Shown here in pieces: positions 1 through 11,647 of a DNA stretch of 64,000 bases. A program made the translations under genes and the position numbers. The stretch is taken from NCBI GenBank assembly GCA_003640385.1, contig RCAB01000313.1, positions 1 through 64,000 of the forward strand, read 5' to 3'. Each line of letters begins with the position of its first letter. Within the stretch, counting starts at the first letter, position 1. The notes under the pieces are model-generated. The model worked only from the letters and a program-made list of their open reading frames with translations, made no database searches and was not told the origin of the DNA. Source of the DNA: Setaria digitata. Taxonomy: Eukaryota > Nematoda > Chromadorea > Rhabditida > Setariidae.

Positions 1-54
1 CATGAGGAGGTGAAATGTCGGAAAGAACCTGAAGACCTAATGAATAATAATTAA
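1..54 (+). CDS. Possible 3' end of a coding exon (edge-truncated)
   Basis: Frame 1 is open from the first base to a TAA at 52-54 and reads HEEVKCRKEPEDLMNNN. It is charged and less AT-rich than the sequence that follows, which turns at once to AT-rich DNA and a hairpin. This could be the last 17 codons of a gene entering from the left. The stretch is too short for homology and no splice acceptor is visible, so it may equally be chance. Confidence 0.2.
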   Translation, partial: HEEVKCRKEPEDLMNNN

Positions 55-92
55 CAAAATTTCAACAAATAATTGTTGAAATTTTGCTAATT
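49..92. repeat. 20-bp inverted repeat with 4-nt loop
   Basis: Arms 49-68 and 73-92 are reverse complements with one mismatch (A versus G), separated by the loop ATAA. The inner 14 pairs are perfect. It directly overlaps and follows the possible stop codon at 52-54. It may be a 3'UTR stem or the remnant of a small inverted-repeat element. Confidence 0.75.
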
Positions 93-2598
93 ATTTTTAC
101 TTTTTTCTTCATAACATATAAAGTTTTTGTAATGCTATAATAACAAAATAATATTACTCTGGAAGTGGAGTACTATAAATAAAAATCAAATAGTTATATG
201 ATTAAGCAAAGCAACAAGTTATCATTTTTATCAACTTCTTTTCTGCTAATTAATTTCTCGGGAAATTAAGAAACCTTCTGCATATCATATAATAATACTT
301 ATTTTTGTAGCATGTTTTAGAATTTTAGGTGATATTAGTGAGGAAAAAAAAATCTGTAAAAATTGAAGTTAATCAAACAAAAAAATTTATATAATTCAAA
401 ATAAAATAACAATGATAATGATAAAGCCTATGGTAAAACAAAAATATGCATATTGTAATGAGAATCCAGAAATGAGAAAAATCGTACTTCTCGAGAATTA
501 ACAATTCGAGAATAGGCAATTTTCAAGTTTTATAATCATAAAAATTCAATGCGATACACAATTGAGCAATTTTTCAATTTTTAATGAGTAATTATCAGTT
601 CGATAATTGAATTCAATTCGAGTTATATATAAATTTTAATGAGAAACACAACACATATATTGATTGATTCAGTGAAGAGAGTACTTTCGAAGGCGAAAAA
701 TAATAGAAAGGAAAAAAAAAAAAAAAGATAGGAAGAAAAAGACCAATAATAGTTTGCCTAGGCTGGGAGTAGTAAGTAATCCAGGCCTAGTATTTTCTCC
801 ATATGTATATAGAGCCTAGGCAAGCGTTATCAGCATGTATGACTAGCTGAGACAATGATGCATTTGAGCAAAATAAACTTTCTGTCTGTTACCTACCTAT
901 CGCCGTAAAGAATAATTTAAAAAAAAAAAAATAAAAAAAAGAAAAAAAAAAACGAAAGCAATAAAAAACGGAAAAATTGGAACTAAACTGTTAGTTAAAG
1001 AAACAAATTTAAAAAAAAAAAAAAAAGATATGATAATAAAGGAATGAAATCAATAAATATTTTTTTTTTTTTTTTAAGTGAAACGAACTAAAAGAGTAAA
1101 AAAAACAAACCTTAATGCTTTTTTATAAAGTATTTTTCTTATCCTATCAATAATTATCACCTGAAATTCCACTAATAATAACTGAAAATGATTTAAATAA
1201 TCGGAAATGAATAATAGACAGATTAAAATGGGTTTTGGTGGAATAAGTCTATTGATCAAAGAAATACTTTGCTACAAATGTTATTATTATTTTATGCGAG
1301 CCGCTCAGCGAGTGCATCGTTCATAAGTGACAGCAAATTATCAGTTATTCAAATAATCAAATACTCAATAATATGGAGCAATTTTTTTTTTTTTCTTTTT
1401 GAATATTTAACATTCATTTTGAGCAAATGAAATTGAAATTTTTCTCGCGAAATAGTGTAAAAAATAGCAGCATAATTGATAATTATTAATTCCTTCAAAT
1501 ATTTGAATTTATGATATAACTTATTAACCAATGATAGGCTGCTCTGTATAAAGTGCCTAATGAATTAAAACAATGTGCTTCGCTTTTTCTACGCATTATG
1601 AATGACTGCAGGGGTAAATCAGGAAATTCAATTCCTATTTTAAGTTCTAATCATCGTTGTGAAATTTGGAGAATTTATAAGTTATTGTTTTTCTAGCAGG
1701 ATGCAAATATGAAATAAGGTTAGAAAGCACGATCAACTTGGAACAGAATTTGAAATGAAGAAATTTAATAATTTAACAATTAATTATTATGTGTTTAGGA
1801 GGAGTGCTATTTCTCGAGTTAAAAAGCCAGAAATGACACTCATCATTATCGGTCGTTGATGCTGCTACAGTAATCACAACATGGTATACTGCATCTTCAA
1901 CATGTTACTACTGTACAGGGAGAAAATTACTACGATATGTTTCGGAATAAATACTTAAAATTAATTCGATTCAAATGGTTTTCTTATTTGGCTCCATTTA
2001 GTATATCGTCTTTTTCCTTTCCTTTTCAACAAAATTAAAACTACCCTATGCAACAAGAAAAGCAAATATTTATTTTATTTTAAGCCCTAAATGTTTATAA
2101 AGACTTTTTTTTTCTTTTTACTAAAGAGAACGAAAAAGACATGTAAATAAATTTTAAAGTAAATTTTACAAATTATATATGTGAGCGAAAGTGTTTTTTT
2201 TTTTTTGAAAAATGAGTAATGTAGGGGATCTCGTATAGCTGTAATTAAAAGTTAAACATAAGTATGGCTGTAATGTAAATAATAATCAATTGTAATTGTC
2301 ACATGTCAAGTGTGACTGTACTTTAAATAAACGATTCCCGTTTACACACTTCTATAAAATATCCTCATAATCAATAAAATTAACCAAATGTTTTTTTCTT
2401 TTTTTTTCAATTAAATATTACCGTAGTCTGTAATAGACTACTGTAACCAATACAGTACGAGGAGCTGAGAGTGGAAATAAAAACTTTATTGCTCAGTTCT
2501 TAGTTAAGTTTAAAATTGTGAGAAATAATCATTCCTATTAATTATGTGAATTTCTATGATGTGTATGGGATATATTTTCTATATGGGATATACTTTCC

Positions 2599-2601
<3 letters not shown>

Positions 2602-2634
<33 letters not shown>
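2602..2634. repeat. TA dinucleotide microsatellite
   Basis: About 16 perfect AT repeats in intergenic DNA. Confidence 0.9.
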
Positions 2635-2639
<5 letters not shown>

Positions 2640-3192
2640 CTATCTATACACGTGGACGTAGATGTAAATACGTATACTCACGCCTATAGCATTTATGTCC
2701 CCTTATATTATTAATTGTGAATCGTTGAGATAGTGCTAAGCTTGAAATGGCTAGGATCTAGGCGTAACTTAGCAACTATTTAAGTTCTATGTCCTGGTGT
2801 TGTATTTTTTTTCTACCTTCATAACTACCTGAATCCTATTTGATAAGAGTGCCAAAAACTTTATTCATTGTAAAATGAGCAAAACAATTTCAAAATAAAA
2901 GATAAACCGAAGAATGAGAAGGATAAATTTCCTTTATCATTTTTTGTTCTTTCTGAATGCAATATGAAATTTTTTCAGCTTGTAAATTGCAACTTAAAAG
3001 GATTTAAAGTAAATTTTAATAAGTAAATAGGTTAAATTTGCAGCAGTTATTAAATTTAAAAGAAAATGAGGAAAAACGAGAAAAAAAAGAAGGAAAAAAT
3101 AAAAATTTTTGCTAAAACGAAATCTAACGCTGCACATTTTCAGATATAATTGAATATAAAACAGGATAGAAAGAAGTGCAAAAGTTTTTTTT

Positions 3193-3195
<3 letters not shown>

Positions 3196-3227
<32 letters not shown>
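3196..3227. repeat. TA dinucleotide microsatellite
   Basis: About 15 perfect AT repeats in intergenic DNA. Confidence 0.9.
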
Positions 3228-3230
<3 letters not shown>

Positions 3231-5155
3231 GACGAAAAAGAATTTTAAATTTAGGTTTCTAAAAAAGTGAAAAAGACAGTTATAAGTGGAAGTAAACTTT
3301 TCAGATTTTTCTTCCAGAATAAACGATTAATTATGTAAGAGGATTTTAAAATAAAAATTTTATTTTTAATTCTAGATTGATGGATTTTGCTATATTTATT
3401 TCTATCATAGATTTTACTGAATCAGAGTAATTTTACATTGAATTTTAATGATAATCATCTATTAAATGTTTACAGCTCTAAACTTCCGAAGTGTTTTTAA
3501 TAGACAATGAGAATGCCAATCAATATCAGTAATTAACTTCAAAAGAATCGTTGAATGAAAATTTTATTAATTCAAAAAATCCTTCCTAAAGACTTGAGAA
3601 AGGAAGAAAAAAAAAAGAAAAGAATAATAAAAGGATTTCTGATTAATTGGTGATGAGCAAAAAATAAGAAATAAAGAGAAAATAAAAAGAGAAAGGAAGG
3701 AAGGAAAATAATACTGGAACTGAATACATATGATTAATAATGAAAAAATGATTATGAAATGATATTATTGTTGATAAAAGAATGAAATATGTGGTAAAAT
3801 AAACTAGAAAATAATAAATTAATGATAAATATTCAATTGCATGGCTAGTAACGATAATCACATAAATGTTAGTAATATAAGTGATGAAAAAGCATTAATG
3901 GGAAAACACCACAAATTGGTGCATTTGATTTTGTGGCAACACTATTAGGACTACTTTCTCTAACTGAAAATATGCTGAAAATGAGACGAAATTGATTTTT
4001 ATGCAATTCGAATAAATAACACTAAGAGATTCCTATACATAATGCATTGAAAGTTATCATTTTTCCTTCACTCTTTTTTTTTTTTCTTTTGTTTTGGAAA
4101 GAATGTATTGGTAATAATAATTAATATCTAGCAATCTTTTATTTAAAATGTATATTCATACTGAAATTCAAATTTATAAAATCAAATTAAATTCGACAAC
4201 GAAGAAGAGAAAGAAATATGCATCTTCGATTAATTGAAAAGAACGCTCATATTAATAATAATGCATTAAATTATTTACTCTGCTCATTTGTTATAAATGA
4301 ATGAAAAAACAACAAACGATAGATACTACAAATTTGCATTGCGAACTGTGTAACTCAATCTTAGTTGTGCTACAATGAGATATAGTTTATGTCATGGTTT
4401 GTATCTCTTAATGTTAGAATTGTATCGCTCATCGTATTGTTTTGAGAATTGTCTACCGGGAGTACGAGCTGTAATTGTTTTAAATATGTTCAAGTTTAAG
4501 ATCATATTCAAGTCTAAGATCGTATATTTAAGATATCGTTGCACTGTGCAACTTGATTACCGTACCCACTTCGGCTCTACTGTAGTTCATTTTCTGTGCA
4601 TTCAGGATAAGATCGCATCCGTAACATGTAAGCTAAGTTATCGTAACATGTTAATTATTTGTTCATGTTTCGATAGTGTACGATCTTGTCTTATCAGTGT
4701 AATAATTTGTTTCAAAAATAATCAGCTCAGACTCTTGTCTTCATTATTTAATGGAGTAAATTTTAAGCTAAAATTATGCAAAACATAGACCAGTGAGTCA
4801 GTTGCATACTATTCATAGTTTTATAAATTATGATTCTGTGTTCTCGAAGTTATTGCTTATATTAATTCAAGATCGTATTTAGTAATCAGCTCAGGCTTTT
4901 TTACAATATAAAAAAGTTGACAAAGATAGATGTAATGCGCTACTGCCTGTGTTGGCTTCAGTAAGAGTAACTTTTTACATGTTCTGCATGTTTTTGCAAC
5001 AGTTGTAATATTGGTTTTGTAGGTATTCGTGGTGTTATTACCAGGGGAGTACAGATTTTATTCGTATATATGTGGGAGTATTCTGTGCATTGCTAGCGAA
5101 AATTTTTGCTAAGTAATTCCAAGAGTATTTAGATTTTTAGCAAGTAATGAATGCT

Positions 5156-5163
5156 TGTTTCAG
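5156..5163 (+). promoter_or_regulatory. Putative spliced-leader trans-splice acceptor of NDUFA1
   Basis: TTGTTTCAG ends at 5163, ten bases before the ATG at 5174. No coding exon is visible upstream, so this acceptor more likely receives a spliced leader than a cis exon. It favours the ATG at 5174 over the in-frame ATG at 5147, which the acceptor would remove. Confidence 0.55.
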
Positions 5164-5173
5164 AACAAAGGTA

Positions 5174-6045
5174 ATGTGGTACGAGCAGATTTATTCAAGT
5201 ATATTAACAGCAGGCTGTGTGGCAATAACATTATATACTATGCTGCCAGTTAATTTGATTGAAACAGGTCATAAACATCGGCGATATATGTCTGGTTACA
5301 TGTACGAACTTATTTCCTTTTTTTTTTTAATCTTCCTTGTTCCTCTTGGCAATTACATTTTATATGTAGCACATAAAGAGGGACACAAATGTAAACGAAT
5401 CTCTTCCGCTTTTCCTTTTTTACCTGACGACTTTTGATTTATATATAAGATGCCAAGCAGGAAAGAAAGAGTGACATGACTAATAAAATAGATGACAAAT
5501 TCAATTCTATTCTTTATTCCTGAGATACTCCATGTAAAATATTTTTAGTCAGTTGTTTTTTGTTGACTAGTATGTGGGATTAAGTATGAATTGCTAGAAA
5601 TACTTACATCTGTAAAAGATTCTCTTTTTTTCATTATTCTTTTTGTTGTGTTTTGATGCAGGAAATTTGAAGCAGTGGATAAGTAGCAAAAATTTGTTTA
5701 AGTGATCGGTTTTCATCACCTAGTATTCAATTGAGTAAGTCGTCTTTTTCTCATAGTAACGCACTTAAAGAACTATATTTTCGGACGCAGTTATATCGAA
5801 TTTTTAATTGCTAGAACAGGTCATTATATTTGAAAAATGAGAGGTCGTCTATGAAATGTTGTTAGTTTTGGTGTTAAATAATTTCCAAATATATTATTTA
5901 ATTAAAACAACAACAACAGTATGTTTGTGTTACTTTTTTTTTCAGGATTTTCCAAAATAAACGAGACTGGAATTTGACGGGAAACATGTACAAAGTTCAG
6001 GGACTTGAATCGATCCCTTCTGAATCATCATCACCATCAAAATGA
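5174..6045 (+). CDS. NDUFA1: NADH dehydrogenase 1 alpha subcomplex subunit 1 (complex I MWFE subunit)
   Basis: Exons 5174-5301 and 5946-6045; the intron begins GTACGA and ends TTTTCAG. The joined frame gives 75 residues, close to the usual 70. The N-terminus MWYEQIY matches the MWFE signature that names this subunit, followed by one hydrophobic segment at about residues 9-26. Exon 2 carries NKRDWNLTGNMY and KVQGLES, aligning with the conserved RD..ISG..YY..KGLE tail of animal NDUFA1. Known role: a small single-span subunit of the mitochondrial inner-membrane complex I, needed for assembly of its membrane arm. The split codon (AT|G) restores frame exactly. An AATAAA signal lies at 6177-6182. 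The sequence is diverged, but both ends of the family pattern are present. Confidence 0.86.
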
Positions 6046-7151
6046 ATTCTTTTTGAGCATATATAGAAATCTTTTTCTCTTTTCCCTTTTGTTTTGTACA
6101 TTTTTTCATTACAGATGTGCGATGTATTTGGTCCAGCAATGTAAAATGTAGTACAATTATACTGAATTAGGAATGTAATAAACTTGTATTTAGTATTGCT
6201 CTTCTTTTTAAACCAAACTGCTTATACCAATCACAGAAACTGTTTGAAAGGAAATTTTTATGGAATATCAATCTTGAAGTCGGAATGTATTGCACTGCGC
6301 ACATTGATTAAGCAAAAGTAACAGCCATTTGATGCTTTCATGGATTGAGGGTGTAAATCTAGTTAGCGGTTTATAGATGACTGGGATGTGGAATTGTTTG
6401 CTTTCAATTGCATAATATAATATTAATAAATTAGAGGCGAAATATAACTAGGTTGGAAAGGAAATATAGGTTATATGTCGTGTTGGAGATCTTAAATATG
6501 TCAGTGAAAAAAGAATTTCATTGTATTTTATACAAATGTGATAATGAAATCACTTAAAGGTCTTTACAAAATTGTAACCATGATTGACAAAAATTCACGG
6601 TGCTATTTAAGGAGTAAAGGCGCTTGTTGAGTGGAACTGTAGTAATTAATGAAGTTTAAAGAAATTAGTCAGCACAGGCTTTTGTATCCTGATATGATCG
6701 CTTTAAACTTTCTAGAAAAAGCTTGATCACATCATGCTTTAACATTTTCGGGCTAAAATTAACTTCTGGATAATAGGTATAAATAGCTACCAAATTTTCC
6801 TAACGATATGTTTCCCACTTATAATAAAAAGCTTAAAATTGTGATGGTAGTTGAGCCAAACAAATTTCTTAATGTACAAGATTTATGACATTCAAAAAGA
6901 GTTTAAGCTTAATATATGCGCTTAGTCGGTCAATTTTGTTATCGGATATATGATTATATAGTAATTGGATTATTTTGTTACCTTTTCTGCTTGAATTTAT
7001 TTAATTTCTGAAAATTCCTGTATTTCATTATCACAGTATCATGTGCTGTTGCAATATTTATACAATTTTACCAATTTATACGATTTTTTGATACGATTAT
7101 ACCGTTGGAATTTGTATTATTTTTTTTTTTTAAATTCGAAATTAATTTTAG
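6046..7151. other. NDUFA1 3'UTR and intergenic spacer
   Basis: Contains AATAAA at 6177-6182, about 130 bases after the NDUFA1 stop. The remainder is AT-rich with no recognisable gene. Confidence 0.6.
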
Positions 7152-7158
7152 ATTACTA

Positions 7159-9832
7159 ATGAATGCATATGCTACTATACGATCAAAAATAGGTTACCTG
7201 GAACCGTTTGTAATATCAGGGTGTATTAATGATTGGAAAGCTGCGGAATGGACGCATCAAGAATTAGCAGATATTGTAAAATCGACAAGAAGTGATGGCC
7301 TTTTGAGAATACGATTGGGTCCAAAGGAACATCTGAGAGGGAAAGTTAGTTCCAGTCTTTTTTTATTTAATATATGCGATGATTATGATAAAGATGAAAA
7401 ATAATTTAAACTGGTAATTAGTAAGGTTATGTTTTCTGGAATTGAACAATAAGTAATATTTGACATGTTTAACCGATCAGAAAATTTTTGCTTCCATTCA
7501 TATCATATTAGTGATTGATGATCATAATAATGCATGATTAGGAGGATATCAGTAAATTTTATGATAAGTTTGGGAAAAGGAGTTTATTTAAAAAAAGAAA
7601 AAAAAATGTTTGCATGAAAAATAAATGTAGTTCATCCAATAAACAAATTAGTAAAGCTATAAAATGGCATATTTAATCAGAAGTATATATGATCTAATTT
7701 GATTGGCTTTTTTTAAAATTCAGTTTGAAAAAAAAATGAACAAAAGAGAGAGGTTTTGAAAAAAAAGAAGACGATAATGAGTAGGGTAATTCTATTAATG
7801 CAGATTTTATTCGAAAATGAATCAAAAATGGCATACATCTCCAGTCTGGAACAATTCTTCAAATGGTTTGCTGGTGAAGCAACAATAGTAGCAGATGATT
7901 ATACCAATGTAGACAGGATGAATCACTGGGGATATTTCGATTATAATTACGTTTTTGATATCATGGATCCAAAAAATATAGATGATATCAATTGGCGAAA
8001 TCTTGGATTAGATGCTGATCCTGTTGATTCGACCATTTGGATTGGTAGCATATTCTTTCTGAAATTTTCATAAACTTGTGTTGATTTTGATGTTTCTTCT
8101 TGCCTTTGTCTTTCTTTTTCTTTTTCTTTTTCCTTTTTTTTTTTATTGAAGAAGAAGAGGTAATTGAGGATCTTCAGGAAAATTATGATGTTAAATTATG
8201 TTAGGCATAGTTTTTCCACTTCAGATGTGGTCAGTCAAAGTTTAGCTCTTGAATGACAAAGAATATGGTTTGTTAAGATATGGATTTTATAATAATAAGA
8301 TGTGAATGGATCATAAAAATTTATATTTTAGGAACACCAGGAGCTTATACTCCTTGTCATTATGATTCATATGGTTATAATGTGCATGCACAGCTTTTTG
8401 GGTCAAAACGATGGATTCTGTTTGAGCCAAATGAAGATATGAAGCCAGTACGAATTCCATATGAAGAATCCACTGTTTTCAGGTTTGCAACTTCTCATTT
8501 TCAACTTCTTCCGCATTTTTTCTTTGTTTAAATATATAGGCTAGAAATTTTCCACCCCAAAATATTTTTATATTTTAGTCTAGAAATACAAATTTACAAT
8601 AATACCTTTTTATTTATATTCATAGACTGGAAGTGATTTTTTTTTTTTTTTTGAAATAATTCTGTTTTAGTAGTTTGGACGTAATCGGTGCTGATAATTC
8701 ATTGCAAGGAAAGAAAATAAGAATGGTTACTCTAAGAAGAGGTGATGTGATATTTATACCTCCTGGATGGTGGCACTGTGTCCAGTGCATTAATGTCAAT
8801 GACAATGAAAATGATTTGGATAATGTTAGTGTCTCTGTGAATACATGGGTATCACTCACTGAATACGATCGGATTTCTCGTTTGCAAGAAGCTGCCGCAT
8901 CTACTATGGTAATTTCACCGCTGCTAATTACAATCACTATATTTTGGAATTTCGAATTCGAATTTCTCGATTTTATTTAGAATTGGAAACTTTTTGATTT
9001 TAACGTTTATTTAACTTGTACGTTTATTTTATTGTTGAATTCAGGTGACCATTCTTATTCGAGCTGGTTTAATAAGTGCGGAGCAATTATGTTTATCAGA
9101 ATCAATGGACTGCTGCGATGACTCATTGTATGATTTTGAGAAATTGCTAAGGGAGTCGAAAAATGAGGTTGTAGTATTATTTCTTCCAATGAATAATGTG
9201 TTCATCATTTTAAAAATTGATATTATTCTACTTCTTTCAAGGTCAAAGTTCTGCGTCAACTGCTTTTCATTAATAATTTTCATTTAATTTTATTAATGTA
9301 ATTTTATTAATATTTTCTAATAGTTTTCACTTAATGAAAGTTGTATTACTAAAGTAAAATATAGTCGAATAAGAGCGAATGCAGACTTAAGAATNATTTT
9401 CTAGTAGTTTTCACTTAATGAAAGTTGTATTACTAAAGTGAAATATAGTCGAATAAGAGCGAATGCAGACTTAAGAATTATGACAGTTCAGACTGGATGA
9501 TTCATTTTCAGAGCTTGACAAGATAGAGATGGTAATTGCAGATTTTATTGTTTCAGACTCCAGATGATGAAAGTTTCCAACGTTTGATGGATTTTGTAGA
9601 GAAACAGAAAAAAAAAATGTCAATTTTGCCCGTTATTTTGTTTACGGATTTTCGCGCAGAGCAAGAAAAAGGACCTTTAAAAATCATAGATTCATCTGAA
9701 AATTCTTTGCATCGTGCCAATTTTTCTACCTCATCGTCAAATACAACCTCATTTCAAAAGCATTTCATTGATTCTCTCTTATCGGAAAACGTTTTAACAG
9801 CATTAATAACACAGTTACGAGGATGGATTTGA
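7159..9832 (+). CDS. HSPBAP1: JmjC-domain protein, HSPBAP1-like
   Basis: Six exons: 7159-7344, 7804-8044, 8332-8482, 8671-8908, 9045-9167, 9557-9832. All junctions are GT..AG and keep one frame of 404 residues (human about 490). The cupin/JmjC core runs from about residue 70 to 260. The Fe(II) site is HYD (His152, Asp154) within PCHYDSYGYN, and the distal ligand is His228 in PPGWWHCVQ. TIWIG, GSKRW, RIPYEES and SVSVNTW match HSPBAP1 closely, and the C-terminal LTALITQLRG resembles the end of the human protein. Family: 2-oxoglutarate/Fe(II) oxygenase fold; HSPBAP1 binds HSPB1 and its substrate is unsettled. An acceptor TTTTAG at 7146-7151 precedes the first ATG by seven bases, suggesting trans-splicing. 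The fifth intron contains a duplicated segment around an N at 9395. Confidence 0.88.
9303..9480. repeat. Near-identical duplication around single N (assembly joint)
   Basis: About 85 bases ending at 9394 recur directly after the N at 9395 with a few substitutions. It lies inside an HSPBAP1 intron, so coding is unaffected. The pattern fits two overlapping contig ends or alleles joined without merging. Confidence 0.8.
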
Positions 9833-11647
9833 AGCATGTATGTATTATTATTTTCAATAATTATCGAATTTTTATTGTAAGGGAAAGTTTTTCTACGAAA
9901 TTATTGGTAAAATTTCGAAATGCTTTTGTTGTTACTGGAGATTAAATCATTACCCTTCTTTTCCGTAATGACATGTTCCTGCGCTTCTTATTTCACTTAA
10001 GCTTGCCACAATAATAATATCTTAGTATTTGCTGCCTAGTTTTGGTTTAAATTACATCAACTATTATTGACATCAGTTATTCAATTTTTCTTTTTTTTTT
10101 TTTGGAAATTCATCGCTTACAGCTTTACTTTCAGGATTTACTATTATTGCCTTATTACTTTTCTTTTAATTCTATGATTCTTCTTCCTTTTTTTTTTTTT
10201 ATATGTTTGACACTCAATTAGCTTAAATTTAAATGTCTCCGAGGAAATGTTTTGACTGGCCCATTAATCTGTCTATATCATTTACCTCTTTCTATGCCCA
10301 TCCAACTTTCTAATCAGTTATCATATAACCGGAAACAATTTTATCTCCATAACGACCCTTCGACATTTTTTTTTTTTTTTTGTTTGTAGAAAAATTGAGA
10401 AACAAATTGATTCACTACTTTCACATTTTTACCTATTTTGTAAATATTTGCGTTTTTATTTTTATATGACCATCTCGTACGCATATATGTATATTATGTG
10501 GAACATTTGTTTTTAAATTGTTTCATCTGTGGAAAGTCGCGCTATGTAGTCTAATAATTAGTGCAAGTATTATTTTATCTTTACATAGTTTTATAGTGCT
10601 TACTATACTTAGAGTATAGTTTCTAGTATTTTTTTTTCTTTTTTTTTTTTTTGTTAGCTTAAAAAAGTTGTATGGTTTTTGTGGCTAGTAGTGCACTTAT
10701 TGTAAAGAGCTAAATTGGCAAAAATTATTCCGTTTTGGTCTTATTTGTTAATTTTATGATATTCTAAAAAATAATAAATAAAAAATGAATTAAAAGTAGC
10801 AAAAATAGATGTGCAGTGAATACAAAATAACTGTTTTAATCATTTGCTACTATTCATAATTCAAAAGTTCATAATGAAGAATTTTTAAAGTTTCCAGAAG
10901 TTGTTAGCAATTATTATTAATTTTTATATTTGTCCATTTGTTTTATTTTTTATTTTTTTCTTACTGCCTCATTCGTTTATTTATCATAAATGATTTGATT
11001 GTTATTTTGTTTTGCATAAAACAATTCATGTCAATTTAAATTTTGTCCTTTTTTTTTTCACAGTTATTTATATAGTTGTTTATGTATGCTCTGCATCATA
11101 AGTTCTTCTTTGGCATACATTTTTCCTTTCTTTGCTGTTTATAAACATTTTTCTGCAACTAATTAGGAATTTAGTTAAGAATCATTATTTCAATTATATT
11201 TCAGTAGTGTTCGGATGCTCTGGCTTTTTTCTTTAATTTTTTAGAGTAGAATAGAGAAATTGTTCAAGATTATGTTAGTTATATATGATATATGTGTGTA
11301 GTGATTAAAAATAATAATGCATATCTTGATTACTTCTTGAAGGATTTTGTTAGTTATCATGCGTTGAATGATATTTGACAATAACATATAAGTAATTTTT
11401 CTTAGCAGTTTTATGTGAAAACACAATAAAAGCTTCAAAAAAATAAAAAAAAAAAAAAAAAAAAGAGGCGAACCATTTCATTGATGTACAAATATGTAAC
11501 ATGGCTAATATAGTCTATCAGAAATATCCTGTAATAAAATTCGAATTATGGATAATTGATTTCTTTATTTCAGGAATAAAATCGTTCAGCTGTTAATAGA
11601 TGAACTGAACTTGTATCTAACTGTTCGAATTCATCTAATTTGTTATT
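9833..11647. other. Intergenic, T-rich, no supported gene
   Basis: About 1.8 kb between HSPBAP1 and MRPS12 with many poly-T runs. An acceptor-like TTTCAG at 11568-11573 lies 74 bases before the MRPS12 start and may be its spliced-leader site. Nothing else is recognisable. Confidence 0.5.

Larger units (their letters stand above)
93..5150. other. AT-rich intergenic DNA, no supported gene
   Basis: About 5 kb of AT-rich sequence with poly-A and poly-T runs and two TA microsatellites. A short open stretch at about 1540-1695 on the plus strand and a 137-codon open frame at 4375-4788 are present, but neither has a convincing protein signature or clear splice context. From 4480 to 4900 the words AAGATCGTAT and AATCAGCTCAG recur, which may mark diverged repeats upstream of the first gene. 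Confidence 0.5.

Noticed and set aside
1539..1695. Short plus-strand open stretch containing VPNELKQCASLFLRIMND
   Set aside because: Somewhat protein-like but only about 50 codons, with no start, clear acceptor or neighbouring exon.
2298..2316. Small hairpin GTCACA...TGTGAC
   Set aside because: A 6-bp stem is expected by chance in 64 kb.
4375..4788. 137-codon open frame on the plus strand
   Set aside because: Hydrophobic and Cys-scattered without any family pattern, no splice context or conserved motif; length is possible by chance in a slightly less AT-rich patch.
8620..8937. Minus-strand frame opposite the JmjC exon 4
   Set aside because: Shadow of the HSPBAP1 coding strand, which carries the metal ligand His228.
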